A stretch of DNA of 64,000 bases from Nepenthes gracilis (GCA_033239525.1 BSYO01000026.1:62001-126000), one strand, 5' to 3'; numbered from the stretch's first letter, positions 47,730 to 60,499 are shown. Made by a program: numbers and translations. Notes: generated by a model from the sequence alone, not told the origin.

Positions 47730-49880
47730 ATGGTGACTTTTCATGGTCTCAGATATCTACTCCAAAGGATTTTTGCATCAGCCACGCCAACCTTCTCGCT
47801 CTTCTCTGTCAAACCTCTCTGCCGTCACACTCACACTTCCCGTGATCTTCCCACCCATTCGTCACACCCTTCTCCTCCATCCCTTTCAACACCAGAATGT
47901 CCATCCCCTTCCGTCGTTAGAACAGTTTTTTCCCAGGTCCTGCAGTCTTACTACCAACAGACCCGTACTCGATCGTCCTCCTCATCGCTTAATCTTGACA
48001 TAGACGTCGAATCTCTGACACATGACCAGGTAATTACAATCATCGCCTTGCTCGCCAACGAGGCGGGGACCGTGGCTGCCTTGAGCTTCTTCAACTGGGC
48101 AATTAGATTTGCTAAATTCCGACATTTTATGCGGCTTTACATTGTTCCTGCCTCCTCTTTAATTGGCAATGGCAACTTGGAGAGAGCCCATGAGGTAATG
48201 CAGTGTTTGGTGAGGAATTTTGCTGAGATTGGGAGACTAAATGAGGCAGTTAGTATGGTTATTGAAATGCAAAACCAAGGCTTGTCTCATAGTACGCGCA
48301 CTTTGAATTGCATTATTAGGGTAGCCTGTGAAATGGGCTTAGTCGAGTATGCAGAACATGTATTTGAGGAAATGTCCCAGAGAGGGGCGTTTCCTGATTA
48401 TTGTAGTTTTAAGTCCATGGTTGTGGGTTATTGTAGAATGGGGAAGATTTCGGAGGCAGATAGGTGGGTGAGTGAGATGATTGAAAGAAGATTTCTTATT
48501 GATAGCTCGACGTGTACTTTGGTGATTAGCGCGTTTTGTGAGAAGGGTTTTGTTAGCAGGGCATTCTGGTTCTTTTATACAATGATTGAGATGGGGTTTA
48601 CCCCGAATTTGATTAATTTCACGTCACTGATTAATGGTTTATGCAAAAGAGGCAGCATTAAGCAAGCTTTTGAAATTTTGGAGGAAATGGTTAGAAGAGG
48701 GTGGAAGCCCAATGTATATACTCATACGGCATTGATTGATGGACTATGTAAGAAGGGGTGGACTGATAGGGCGTTTAGACTGTTCCTTAAGCTTGTTCGG
48801 AGTGATAATTACAAGCCAAATGTATGCACTTACACGGCAATGGTTAAGGGATACTGTAAAGAGCAAAAGTTAAATCGGGCAGAGATGTTGTTTAGCAGGA
48901 TGAAAGAACAAGGATTGAGTCCAAACGTCAACACCTATACCACTCTCATTGATGGGCTCTGCAAAGTGGGAAATTTTGAAAGAGGATACGAGCTGATGCA
49001 TATAATGAGTAATGAAGGTTTTACTCCTAATATCTGTACATACAATGCAGTTATCGATGGTCTCTGCAAGAAGGGCATGGTTAAGGAGGCTTCTAAGCTG
49101 CTCAGGCAGAGCATTCGATACGGATTGGAAGCTGATAAAGTCACCTATACTATCCTCATATCTGCTTCATGCAAGCAGGCTCACACTAAGAGAGCTTTAG
49201 TTTATTTCTGTAGGATGGCTAAGTTAGGCGTCCATGCTGATATTCATTCATATAATACGTTGATTGCTGCTTTCTGTAGACAAAAAGAAATGAAAGAGAG
49301 TGAGGGATTGTTTGAGGACGCTCTAAGGCTTGGTCTGACACCAAGCAAGGAAACCTACACATCCATGATATGCGGGTACTGCAGGGATGGAAATATCAGT
49401 CTTGCTCTGAGATACTTCCACAGGATGAGTGACCATGGTTGTCAACCAGATAGTGTTACTTATGGTGCTTTGATTAGTGGGCTATGCAAGCACTCTAAGT
49501 TGGATGAGGCTCACCGACTCTATGATGCCATGATTGGCAAGGGTATCATGCCATGTGAAGTTACTCGGGTTACTTTAGCTTATGAGTACTGCAAAAATGA
49601 TGACCCTGCCACTGCCATGATTGCCTTGGAGTACCTAGAGAGAAAGCTATGGATCCGGACAGTCAATACATTGATCAGAAAGCTTTGCAGTGAAGGGAAA
49701 GTTGGCATGGCAGGACTGTTCTTAAAGAAATTATTGGATAAGGACCAGGTTGTAGATCGTGTAATTTTCGCTGCATTTTTGACTTCATGTTATGAAAGCA
49801 ACAATTTTGCACTTGTATCTGAGTTGTCTGAGAGGATTCATAGAGGATCAGTTCCGAGCCTAAATTTGTTGACAAGATAA
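47730..49880 (+). CDS. P-class pentatricopeptide repeat protein, At4g19890 counterpart, intact
   Basis: An uninterrupted 716-codon ORF without introns, usual for PPR genes. It would bind and help process or stabilise organelle RNA. The first ~50 residues are Ser-, His- and Arg-rich with few acids ([15 protein letters not shown]), as in a mitochondrial or plastid transit peptide. From residue ~160 on there are consecutive 35-residue repeats of P type. Clear examples are [57 protein letters not shown] and [18 protein letters not shown]. No E or DYW domain follows. The overall sequence and the end ([29 protein letters not shown]) match Arabidopsis At4g19890 (about 700 residues) as I remember it. 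The ATG at 47730 is the first one that yields a transit-like N-terminus. The precise RNA target is unknown. Confidence 0.93.
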   Translation: MVTFHGLRYLLQRIFASATPTFSLFSVKPLCRHTHTSRDLPTHSSHPSPPSLSTPECPSPSVVRTVFSQVLQSYYQQTRTRSSSSSLNLDIDVESLTHDQVITIIALLANEAGTVAALSFFNWAIRFAKFRHFMRLYIVPASSLIGNGNLERAHEVMQCLVRNFAEIGRLNEAVSMVIEMQNQGLSHSTRTLNCIIRVACEMGLVEYAEHVFEEMSQRGAFPDYCSFKSMVVGYCRMGKISEADRWVSEMIERRFLIDSSTCTLVISAFCEKGFVSRAFWFFYTMIEMGFTPNLINFTSLINGLCKRGSIKQAFEILEEMVRRGWKPNVYTHTALIDGLCKKGWTDRAFRLFLKLVRSDNYKPNVCTYTAMVKGYCKEQKLNRAEMLFSRMKEQGLSPNVNTYTTLIDGLCKVGNFERGYELMHIMSNEGFTPNICTYNAVIDGLCKKGMVKEASKLLRQSIRYGLEADKVTYTILISASCKQAHTKRALVYFCRMAKLGVHADIHSYNTLIAAFCRQKEMKESEGLFEDALRLGLTPSKETYTSMICGYCRDGNISLALRYFHRMSDHGCQPDSVTYGALISGLCKHSKLDEAHRLYDAMIGKGIMPCEVTRVTLAYEYCKNDDPATAMIALEYLERKLWIRTVNTLIRKLCSEGKVGMAGLFLKKLLDKDQVVDRVIFAAFLTSCYESNNFALVSELSERIHRGSVPSLNLLTR

Positions 49881-51982
49881 TTTCATCTGTTGGCCATGAC
49901 TGCCCATCGCGCTGCTTGCATCAGATTAACATGTTACACTCTTAGGCAATGTCTTGAGAATTGCAAGGTTCTTAGTCATTAGTTTTCATAAAAAGATGTG
50001 CATGTTGAGCTACTACAATTCTACATGGTATTCCAGGTGTGATAAGGGGTAGTTGTGATAACTGCAAGCAGGAAACCTAGTTGATGCTAGCGTCTGTGAA
50101 TAACTAGGGTATGGATATGAGGAGGAAGTCTCCTCTTTGTTCCTTTCATTGCAATACACAAGATTCATTTTTGCCGTCCTTGTGAAATTTAGTAGATTTC
50201 CCTTCACTGTGCTTGTCGGTAACATTTTTCTGTTGATGAAAAGATTCTTCTGCTTTGTAGAGGGAGTGATGATATATGCACCCGTCTTGGGCTCCATGAT
50301 ATATATCCTTTGCTTGGGTTTTTTCTTTTTATTTTTGACCAATTCGACAAGATTCTGAACAAAGTATGCTCAATGGAATGAACCTATGGTTTCTGATGTT
50401 TATTCCAGCCTTCTTGATGCATTCCTATTTGTGAGTGGCCAAGTTTGTCTTGACAAGGTTCCATTTTTATTAGAAAATCTCTTCGGAACTGTCTTTGATT
50501 CAACTTTATTACTTCCTGCAAGCACACTAATTAAAGAACTGACCATAAGTGAACCTTCCTTGCAATTTTTTTTTTTTTTTTTTGAAATTTATGACTATAA
50601 ATTTGGCATTTATTCCCACTCCCCCTATCCAGGTTCAACTTCTCTACAAAATGATGCCTTCCTATTCCTGGACGATATTATTGGGTTTTGAGTCTCATTC
50701 CTTATGAATGGGTCATCTTAAGGTTTGCTCAATTTTGTTGTAAGAACTTGCATGAGCAAATAATTGAAATGGCGTGGTAGAATAGCACTTGAGGGATGTC
50801 TTAGAAGGGGTATGTGCGTGGGGAGTAATAGCAGGCACACTTGAAGGGTGCCTGAGGTAGCGCTTGTATATTGACAGTAGAACCAGTACAATGGCAATTT
50901 TTGCCTCAGGCGTTCATGCAGCACGCGATTACTATTTTATATATTATGACATCAGAATTAAATTATATTAAGTGAAATTTATTGAAAATAATCATATCTT
51001 TGGAAGAAAAACTAAGTTTGACAGAACTAGATGGCACTCGTATGTGATAGAGGCGCATTCGTATGTAGATTAGCAAAATGGGTGGTGCTTGTGCTTGGTG
51101 GAGGCGCACTTGTGTGTTACTTAATAGAATATATAGTGCTCGTGCGTGGATGTGTAGTGCTCGTTTGTGCAAGGACTCAATTCAAAATTCCTGAATTGAT
51201 TCATTATGCTGAGATTGGAAGAATGGTAAAGAGAATGGAGACAGAATTTCAAAAAAAAAAAAAAACCTTAAAGAGAATATATTTTTTTCCAATTTGAGAA
51301 GGAAAATGTTTGGAAATTGAGCTATTCAAAGTACTTCATTCACTAATTCCTTCTACTACAAGTTATTTTATACTATTTCAATTAAGATGTCCTAATTATT
51401 ACAAAAAAAAAAAAAAAAAGATGCCTTGATTTAATTAGTTACGTATGACTAATGCGATTAAATTGACTACAATTGCTGTCATACTTTGACATGTGTCATG
51501 TGGCTTTTGCCTTAAACTAAAATCATGTGTGGATCGCGCCTATGTTTGAGCTAGGGCAACCATTGGATCCTCACCTTTACCGGTGACGAATCTCTAATAA
51601 ACACATAATCCACCCCCTTTTCCATTAGACGTTGGTTGTTAATCCACATGGACGGCGATGATATTTTCCTTCAGCCAACAAAACTATGACCCACCATCTT
51701 TTAATCAAACAGCCCTTGAGTCACCACATGAGTGCTGGAGATTGTTCCTTGCCTCTTCATGCATGTCTACCTATAGTGATTGTAGCCTTGTTTCCCTGAT
51801 TTTCTTTGCTATGCTCAAAGCACAATGCTCATCTGACGGTCTCATGCAGGCCATTCTAAACGGCAGTGATGACAAAATTGTCCTAAGTCTTCATTTTGAT
51901 TTTGGCCTTGCCAATCTTTACTACCTTCGACTTCCATTTGTTTTTTCCCAGCAATTTCTTCTCCTGCAATGGCTACTCTATG

Positions 51983-52013
<31 letters not shown>
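49881..52013. other. 3' flank of the PPR gene and intergenic DNA
   Basis: The first ~500 bases are likely the 3' UTR. A T-run lies at about 50567-50583 and an A-run near 51402-51419. Short diverged GTGCTCGTGC/GAGGCGCA(C/T)T repeats are at 51025-51180. An ORF at 51658-52059 is not recognisable and runs into the element C LTR, so I do not call it a gene. A TA microsatellite (51985-52013) ends exactly at the LTR. Confidence 0.45.
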
Positions 52014-52018
<5 letters not shown>

Positions 52019-52945
52019 GGTCTCATGTCCTGGCCCATGAAGGATTGCCAAGCCCATGAAGAAATCCGCGGCCCACGGGAGGTCCAAAAGTCCACACGGA
52101 ATGGTTAGCCCAGCCCAGCGGTCAAGAAACGCGTGCGAAGCCCACCTGGCAAAGCACAACGTCTCCCTGCAACGCATTTAATGCGGTTGCCGGGAAATCG
52201 GCAAGGGGCAGAAAGGCTAGCCAATAGAGGAGCTGGCCGGCATGCGGCATCAAAGCTCATTTTGCCGTCGTCGCAGCGGCCAACCAATCCCCTCTCAGGG
52301 AAAAATCGGGCGTGGCCGGCAACACTCAGAAGCGTGCCATCCACGGCAACAGGATAACCGGCATGACCGGCAGTCCACAACAGTGACCAGCGGCGCTGTA
52401 GCCCTCGCAACGGATATTTTGGCGCCCAAGAGTCCAACGAGAAGAGGCGTATAAGAGCCCTCACACCCCGCAGAGAAAGGGATCTTTTTTTTTCAGCATC
52501 TTCATCTACTGCTCCCTTTTGAATCTAGAATTCAAACGATGAGTCATATTCAACTGCTCCCCTCTTCTCTATTCGATCACATGAGAGTAACAAGCCGGAA
52601 CTGAGGATCACCTCACTTCCGTCGGCAATAGCTAGCTCGTCCTCCTTCCCAGCATCTTCTCAGATCAAGGGAAAGTTAGCCACCCATTGCGGTGCACCAA
52701 GGAAGCCAGGTCTTCCACTACGTGCTCACTGCATTCTCCATATCACCGTATAAGCATCTCCCACGCTTTCACAGCATACACCCGCGCACCGCTCTTAACA
52801 TGCGCCATTTCCGTTTATTGTGGGAATTTGCTGACTTGAGCGTCGGAGCGGCCTCGGTGGGAGAAATCCTACTAGGACCCCCGACCTTTTCTTATTTGTT
52901 TTTTTCTTTGTGCGGAGTCCGGGTTTGAGACCGGACCCTTCTTCC
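52014..52945 (+). mobile_element. 5' LTR of element C, 3' end deleted
   Basis: Starts TGTTGGGTCTCATGTCCTGG and aligns with the solo LTR to about GACCGGACCCTTCTTCC at 52945. The last ~60-70 bp of the solo LTR (CTAATCCGTGCG...CGCAACA) and the expected TGGCGCC primer site have no match. TATAAG lies at 52450-52455. Confidence 0.82.
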
Positions 52946-53039
52946 AAGCGAACACTCGGTTCGGCGATGGAGGTCATCGCCCAAAGTGAAGTTCCCCTGC
53001 GGGAACAAGCAAACGATCAACCGAGCGAGACGTCCGCCT

Positions 53040-54200
53040 AGGCTGCGGACATGAACGATAGGATGGCAGGTTCTCCGCGTATATGCGAACACGGATTGCC
53101 CCTGCCCTCGCGTCCCGAGGCCTCCACCTCCAAGAGAGAAAGGCGTCGAGAGGCCACCGCAAGAGGCAAGCCAACCGAGTCGTCCGGCTGCAGCCGCCGT
53201 TGAGAATGAAGCGGAAAGCCATCCCGCCGACGATGAGCGGGAGGATAGCCCCGAAGGGCGCAACCCCTGCAACTTGCGCGGCAACGGGAGGCCAGCCGCT
53301 GCAGGCTCCAACGGCGAACGAGCCACTCAGGCAGATAGTCGCCACCCCCGACGAGCTCGGACACACCTCCAGGGCAACACGGAGCTCCGCGACGTCATTA
53401 ATGCGCGGAGAGGCTCTACGGACCCCTCGATGGAGGAGAAAGTCAAGGTGTTGTAGGACACCCTGCATAAGGAAAAACTCACACCCTCCTCCGCCGACCT
53501 CCGTAGATCGCCCATCGCCACAAACTTGCGGACGCAACCGTTGCCGAGCAAGTTCAAGATGCCGGTCCTGAAGGGATACAACGAAATCAAGGATCCGATG
53601 GATCATCTCAACTGCTTCCGCACTCACCTCTCTCTGCATAGGGGGCAAGCGAGGCCTTGATGTGCCGGTGCTTTCCCGTCACCCTCGGGGGGACGCGTTA
53701 CTCGTTCCACGGCCTCCCCTTAACTCCATACGCTCGTTTGACGAGTTGACAACTTCTTGAGCGAGTTTTCCTCCCAAAGTAAGGGAGGAGAGGCAACCAT
53801 GGCACTGGTCCGCCTCCGCCAAAGGCCGGGATGAAAGTCTGAGATCGGTTCTCGGACTGTTTCATCACCGAGGCGCGGCGGATCCTCATCTCTCCGACGA
53901 GTGAAACTCAACGCCTTTCGCCACCACCGCGAGGGGAATTTTTCAAGCACCTGTCGCACCAGCGCCCTCAGACCTTCCAGGAGGCTGAGACCATTGCCCG
54001 GGCATACATCACGGCCGAAGAGGCTAACGAGGCGAAGCGCCCCGAGCGAGTGGACCGGCCCCCGGAAGCCCCCAGAGCATCTGGCGGGAGAAAGAGGGAC
54101 GGCGATAGCCAGCGCTTCCCAGCGCAAAAGCGGCAGCCCCGCCGGGGCCCAGAGACCCCCGACCCCTCTAAACGATAGCCGTGCAAACATCCTGATGCAG
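53040..54200 (+). pseudogene. gag of element C, first tandem copy, heavily shifted
   Basis: This ~1.16-kb segment is nearly the same as 54205-55414. Shared landmarks are AGGTTCTCC near the start, GATGGAGGAGAAAGTCAAGG, TTGCGGACGCAACCGTTGCC, and TAAACGATAGCCGTGCAAAC at the end. It has many small indels (for example around 53690-53760 and 53850-53950) that break every frame, and it lacks ~36 bp present in the second copy. It breaks off after GATGCAG at 54200 and jumps straight into the second copy. Confidence 0.8.
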
Positions 54201-54204
54201 GTTC

Positions 54205-55602
54205 TCCGTGCGGATAAGAACGATATGAAGTAGGTTCTCCACGCTATATGCGAGAACACGGGAACTGCCTGGCCCGGGACTGCCCCTCCAGCGTCCCAGG
54301 CCTCCACCTCCAAGAGAGAAAGGCGTCGAGAGGCCGCTCGCAAGAGGCGAGCCAACCGACTCGATCGCGCTGCAGCCCCGGCGGCCCCAAGCAAAAACGG
54401 CCAGAATGAAGCGGAAAGCCATCCCGCCGACGATGACCGGGAGGATAGCCCCGAAGGGCGCAACCCCTGCAACTTGCGCGGCAACGGGAGGCCAGCCGCT
54501 GCAGGCTCGAACGGCGAACGAGCCACTCAGGCAGAGAGTCGCCACCCCCGACGAGCTCGGACACACCTCCAGGGCAACACGGAGCTCCGCGACATCATTA
54601 ATGCGCGGAGAGGCTCTACGGACCCCTCGATGGAGGAGAAAGTCAAGGTGTTGTGGGACACCCTGCATAAGGAAAAACTCACACCCTCCTCCGCCGACCT
54701 CCGTAGATCGCCCATCGCCACGAACTTGCGGACGCAACCGTTGCCGAGCAAGTTCAAGATGCCGGTCCTGAAGGGATACGACGAAAGCAAGGACCCAATG
54801 GATCATCTCAACTGCTTCCGCACTCACCTCTCTCTGCAGGGGGCAAGCGAGGCCTTGATGTGCCAGTGCTTTCCCGTCACCCTCAGGGGGGACGCGTTGC
54901 TCTGGTTCCACGGCCTCCCCCAGAACTCCATACGCTTGTTTGACGAGCTCGCTGACAGCTTCTAGAGCCAATTTGCCTCCGGCAGAAGGGAGGAGAGGCT
55001 ACCATGGCACCTGGTCCGCCTCCGCCAAAGGCCATATGAAAGTCTGAAGCGGTTCCTGGACCGTTTCATCGCCGAGGCGCGGCGGATCCCTCATCTCTCC
55101 AACGAGCTGAAACTCAACGCCTTCGTCGCCACCCTGGCGGACGTGGAATTTTTCAAGCACCTGTCGTACCAGCGCCCTCAGACCTTCCGAGAGGCTGAGA
55201 CCATTGCCCGGGTATACATCACGGTCGAAGAGGCTAATGAGGCGAAGCGCCCCGAGCGAGTGGACCGGCCCCCGGAAGCCCCTAGAGGGACGGCGACAGC
55301 CAGTGCTTCCCAGAGCGCCGAAAGCAGCAGCGGCCCCCGCCGGGGCCCAAAAAAGATTACAACAGGACCTCCTTGACCCCTCTAAACGATAGCCGTGCAA
55401 ACATCCTGATGCAGATCCAAGATGAAAAATTCTTCAAGTGGCCAAAGACGCCCAAGGGTCCCAGCGGCAGCGACCAGACGAAGTATTACCAGTACCACCG
55501 CTGCCTGGGACACTCAACCGAGAACGGCCGGACCCTGCAGCAGGAAATCAAAGATCTGATCCGACGCAGACACTTGAAGCGGTTCGTGAAGAGCTCGGGG
55601 TA
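54205..55602 (+). pseudogene. gag of element C, second tandem copy
   Basis: Capsid-like gag domain with PLPSKFKMPVLKGYD, FRTHLSLQGASEAL, FPVTLRGDALLWFHGLP and FDELADSF, then a TAG at 54963-54965. After the stop, PYESLKRFLDRFIAEARRI and EFFKHLSYQRPQTFREAE continue. The tail has KYYQYHRCLGHSTEN, where the last Cys of the His/Cys cluster is Asn. Coding is better kept than in the first copy but not intact. Confidence 0.78.
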
Positions 55603-55739
55603 GTAGCCTGCTACCTCCGACGGTGAAGCCGGTAACCTCCGAGAGCCCGCACGGTGGCCGGCGTGGTCCATATGGTCTCCTCCGCTGACGCCGCGAACGC
55701 CAGGCGTGGGCAGCCGGAGGCAATTTCCAGCAACAAGCC

Positions 55740-56217
55740 GGCAAAGATAGGGGTTAGGAATGATGTCATTAGCTTTAGCAGCGACGACATGGCTCATGTA
55801 ACCTCTCCCCACACTGACCCCCTTGTTGTATCGGCCCTCGTTTTAGTTGGTGGGGAAACTACCAACTGAAACGGGTCTTTATTGATAATGAAAGTTCTCA
55901 AAATTTGTTGTATCTCGCTGCCTTCCTTAAACTTGGACTAAAACGAAGTCAAATGAAAGCTGCAAGCGGACCCTTGTACGGCTTGGACGACGAGCCAGTC
56001 CTCGTGCAAGGGATAGTGCTGCTGGAAGTCACGATGGGAGCCCACCCGCGCTCCATGATGCGAGAGCTGGCATTTCTCGTCATTGACCTTCCATCCGTCT
56101 ACAATGTCATATTAGGCAGACCTTTCCAAACTGCCTTCGAAGCCGTAACGTCTATCCCGCACCTGAAGGTGAAATTTCCCACCCCTTGGGGCACGGGAGA
56201 AGTCCTCGGAGACTAAG
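55740..56217 (+). pseudogene. aspartic protease of element C
   Basis: NDVISFSSDDMAHVTSPHTD leads, after a shift near 55865, to VFIDNESSQNLLYL; the usual DNGSS is DNESS. SGPLYGLDDEPV and FLVIDLPSVYNVILGRP follow in one frame to a TAA at about 56215. The changed Gly next to the catalytic Asp should harm activity. Confidence 0.75.
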
Positions 56218-56349
56218 AAATGGGACGGACATGCTACTTGTCCCAGATCAACCCCGTGGCACCATGTCACCCGGACGAAGACCTTGATCTCCGTGATGAG
56301 ACCTCGCTACAACAGGCCCAATCCGGAGAGGAAACTGAGGCGATCCCAC

Positions 56350-57570
56350 TGAACTCGTCCGAGCCGGAACGAAGCATCAACGTGGGGAGATCCCTCCAAC
56401 CTGCGGAACGCAACAGGTTGATTACCTTCCTTAGGGCTAACTCCGATGTGTTTGCATGGGTCCCCGCTGACATGCCCGGGATACCGGCCGAAGTCATAGT
56501 CCACAAGCTGGGCCTTGACGCGAGCTAAAAGCCCGTTCGGCAAAAGCGGAGGAACCATTCCGTCGAGAAGTTGGTCGCCATCAGGGAAGAGATGAAGAGG
56601 CTCTTGGACACCGGATTCATCAGAGAAGTCCAGTATCCGGAGTGGCTGTCCAACGTCGTACTGGTAAAGAATAGCGGTAAGTGGCAGATGTGTGTCGACT
56701 TCACAGACGTGAACAAGGCCTGCCCCAAAGACAGCTTCCCGCTTCCCAGGATTGACCAGCTCGTGGACTCCACATCCGGGCACGAACTCCTGAGCTTCAT
56801 GGATGCATACTCTGGGTACAACCAGATCCGGATGGACCCAGAAGACGAGAAACACACCTCGTTCATGATCGACCAGGGCACGTATTGTTACAAGATGATG
56901 CCATTTGGTCTCAAAAATGCCGGCGCGACCTACCAGCGCCTTATGAACAAAATGTTCGAAGCTCAAATTGGGCGGAACGTGGAGTGTACGTCGACGACAT
57001 GCTTGTCAAAAGCAGAATCGCGAGCCACCGCGTCGACGACCTAGATGAGACTTTTTAGGTCCTCCGACGGCACGGGATGAAGCTCAACCCCGCCAAGTGC
57101 GCGTTCGGAGTGACCTCAGGAAAGTTCCTAGGCTTCATCGTGTTCCAACGCAACATAGAAGCCAATCCAGAGAAGATCAATGCCATACTCGACTTGAACC
57201 CTCCGACAATAAAAGAAGTCCGTGGTCGATCGTGCGGCTCGCAGCGCTCTCGCGGTTCCTAGCAAGTCACCGTAGAAATATTTGCCCTTCTTCAAGGCGC
57301 TCGGGGCACCAAATCGCAGGGGTTCAAGTGGAGTGAAGAATGTGACGAAGCCTTCAGGAACTTAAGACTTACCTCTCCGCCCCTCGGCCACACGGCCGCG
57401 CCTTGCCTCTAAGCTAGTTCATGGAGCATGAGGGCTCCAGTGTACTACGTAAGCCGAGTGCTGACTGACGTAGAGGCCCGCTATCCGCATGCTGAAAAGA
57501 TGGCGCTCGTGCTTGTCTATGCGGCACGGAAATTTTAAGCCGCGCCCTATTTCCAAATGCACTGGATCGT
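56350..57570 (+). pseudogene. reverse transcriptase and first RNase H of element C
   Basis: Open from MKRLLDTGFIREVQYPEWLS through CVDFTDVNKACPKDSFPLPR, SFMDAYSGYNQIRM and ATYQRLMNKMFEAQ. A single missing base near 56983 then shifts the frame just before the catalytic TACGTCGACGACATG (YVDDM). [20 protein letters not shown] follows in another frame. The RNase H (from ~57330) lacks some 60 bp compared with element A. A shorter leader (SINVGRSLQPAERNRLITF) precedes the RT. Confidence 0.8.
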
Positions 57571-57599
57571 TGCATCTTGATGGACCAATTGTTGAAGTT

Positions 57600-58145
57600 G
57601 ATCTGGCAGGCCCGCAGACATCCGGCCGGCTGGTTAAGTGGGCTGTCGAGCTAGGGGAATTTGACCTAGAGTTCTGGCCCCGACCAGCCGTGAAAGGACA
57701 GGCTCTGGCAGACTTTATCGTTGAAGCGGCGACACCGACGCGAGAAGAAGACAGCAACCCAGAGAGTATCGTAGACGACGATCTCCCTGAGTGGACTCTG
57801 AACGTGGACGGATCATCTACCCAGGCAGGCAGTGGAGCTGGTGTCGTGCTAAGGATGCCCGAGGGCATGGAGATCGTATACTCCGTTACTCTAGCCTTCC
57901 CGGCCACGGACAACATGGCGGAGTATGAGGCCCTTCTCGCAGGCCTACGACTGGCGAGGGAGTGTTCCACGCGGTCATTGGTCATGCGTAGTGACTCCGA
58001 ACTCGTGGTCAATCGGGTGAAAGGGAACTTTGACGTCTCGAACCCACAGCTTGTGAGGTACTTGGTGAAAGTCAAAGCCCTGATCCCTGAGTTTTGTCGT
58101 TTTGAGATCGAACACATCCCGAGAATGGACAACGAGCGCTATTGA
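57600..58145 (+). pseudogene. archaeal-type RNase H of element C
   Basis: GRLVKWAVELGEFDLEFWPR links the first RNase H to WTLNVDGSSTQAGSGAGVVL, NMAEYEALLAGL and VMRSDSELVVN, the conserved acidic positions. The frame is open over about 180 codons, the longest intact sense stretch of this element apart from the integrase and RT pieces. Confidence 0.8.
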
Positions 58146-58159
58146 TCGGGCCGGACGCG

Positions 58160-59515
58160 GCCGCCCGGCGTGGAGCAGATGCGAGGGAGAGTGGAAGTCC
58201 CGACCGCACACCGGCATTGACGCCGAAGCCAAAGAGATACTACGAGTCGACGCAGGGAATAACTGGATGACACCATACGTGAGGTTCCTAACTGAGGGGA
58301 TCCTACCCGACGACATTAATGAAGCCAAACGAATCAAGAAGACAGCAGGATGGTACACCGTCCAGAATGAGAGGCTATACAGGCGAGGATACTCCACTCC
58401 TCTCCTGAAGTGCCTCACGCCAGAGGAAGCCGATTACGCACTGGTGGAAGTGCACCTGGGACTGTGCGGCTCACACATCGGCGGAAAGAACCTAGTGTTC
58501 AACGTCATGCGGCAGGGGTTCTACTGGCCCACCATGAAACGGGACGCTATGGAATTCGTCCGGAAGTGTGAAAGTTGCCAAGTCCATGGCAACATGACAC
58601 ACCAGCCGCACACCGAGCTGCACTATCTCCAATCCCCATGGTCGTTCGCACAATGGGGGCTCGACATACTCGGACCCCTACCAATGGATGCCGGACAAAG
58701 GAAATTCTTGATCATTGGCATTGACTACTTTATGAAGTGGGTGGAAGCCGTCCCTCTTGCCAAGATCACAAAGCAAAATGCGACAGAGTTCCTCCGTCAA
58801 GGCATCGTTTGCCTCTTTGGGAACCCTGAGGTCGTAGTTACCGATAACGGGAAACCAATTCACCCACCGCAAACGCTTTAAAGTACTGCGCGACGACCAT
58901 CAAGGTGGTACACACGTCCGTGGCGCGCACCCTCTGCAAACGGCATGTCGAGGTCACCAACCGCACGTTGCTACACGGGTTAAAAACTAGGTTGGAAGAC
59001 GCAGGGGGCTCCTGGACTGAGGAGCTACCGTCCGTGCTACGGTCGTATCGAACAACCGCGAGGAGCCAACAAGGGAGACACCCTTCAACCTTTTCTTTGG
59101 GGCTGAGGCTGTGGTGCCCGTAGAGATGGGAATGCCAAACTGCGGATCGAATGCTTCGACCCGACCACCACCAATGAACAAAGGGTTCAGAAAATGATGC
59201 TCTTCGAAGTTTGAGACGTCAATGACGACTACGGACCGCACCTACTACCAGCGAGTCGCACGGGGTACTACAACAAGAGAGTGAAGGCGCGCCCACCGGG
59301 AAGTTAGAGATCCGTCCTCCGGAGCGTAGAGGCGGCGGGAAAGATCGCTTGGCAGAACAAACTCTCCCGGGTGGGAGGGGCTTCCTCATCTCCGTAATCC
59401 TCCGGAGCGGAGCGTACAAGCTACACGCCCAGAACGACAAACTGGTCCCGCGGACCTGGAACGCCGCTAACTTAGGGAAGTACTTAAGAACACAACGCCT
59501 CTGTAAGTCGCACAC
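58160..59515 (+). pseudogene. integrase of element C, broken late
   Basis: HHCC zinc site complete (VHLGLCGSH...CESCQVH). The core has WGLDILGPLP and VVVTDNGKP; then one missing base near 58850 shifts the frame, and VEVTNRTLLHGL (catalytic Glu) continues at about 58945. The C-terminal part around 59100-59500 is recognisable at DNA level with several shifts. Inactive as it stands. Confidence 0.78.
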
Positions 59516-59689
59516 CCATGCATCATAACGAATGCTTGGACATGGGCTTTATCTTTTGACTAATATAATCACTCTTTCTATCATCCTGCATATTCATTTG
59601 TGTGAGTTTATGACATGCATTGCATTCTTAAATCAAACGACCTAGACTGCCCCTAAGTCAGGAGGACAAGCGTCCGTTCGTAAAACCAG

Positions 59690-59900
59690 TCCTTGGCTCA
59701 GTGCCAGGCGGTCCGAAGTTGACCGTCCCAGGACTCCGTCCTCACGCCAGATGGCCTGGGAATGGCCTTACGTATTATGGCTCCGTGCCAAAAGGCCCAA
59801 ACCGCCACCCAGTGACTAAGCCCAATGCTAGACAGCCCGGAGGCAGCCAGCCGTAGGCTAGAACAAAGGACCCAGGCGGTCCATCCAACAGGCTTCGTGC
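59690..59900 (+). repeat. short degenerate tandem repeats, element C
   Basis: About five diverged units of roughly 35-45 bp around GGCTCCGTGCCAAAAGGCCC. They resemble part of the element A repeats (GGCTCCGTGTCAAAAGGCCC). Confidence 0.55.
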
Positions 59901-60499
59901 CGACGACCCGTGCGGTCAAAGCATCAGGCCGAGGGGCTCCCCGAGTCCCCACTCTACGGCCAACAAAACCTTAGGGGGCAAAGGATCGCAGTATGCAAAG
60001 AACCTTCTTGAACAAGAGAGCACCCTCGATCACACAATGGTCGTGGGCTAGGACCTCAACTTGGTGATTATAACGCTTTGAGCAGGGGCGACACACCTCC
60101 CGCAATCATACGCGACCGAGTCCCAGACCCAGGAGTCCTGACCATGGCATATGGCCGACAGCCCGCGACCTCGTTCAGACTCAGGGCTCGCGACGACATC
60201 CGCCTTCACCGGATCGAGCCTCCAAACGCGTGAGCTCGTGATGACATCCTCTTACGAAGGACGAGCACCACGCAAGAAGGTGCCTGGATAGGGCCTTAAC
60301 AACGGTGGCTCCAAAGAGCCCAACGTTCAAGTATGAAGCGTGATCCAACGGATGAAAGCAAAAGGAGATAGCAAGCAACATCCCACGATGGAAGAAACGC
60401 AAGCACGGAAAAGGAAAAAAATGCTTCTCATTCATATATGGAAAGCAAATATGGTACAAAGACAAAGGACAAACCCGAAAACTAACACCAGCAGAGACT

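Noticed and set aside
51658..52059. 133-codon ORF before element C
   Set aside because: It has no recognisable domain, runs through a TA microsatellite and ends inside the LTR. Likely chance.
53720..54526. 268-codon minus-strand ORF, and the overlapping 54168-54971 ORF
   Set aside because: Both are opposite the duplicated gag of element C. GC-rich codon shadow explains their length, and they repeat between the two copies because the DNA is duplicated.
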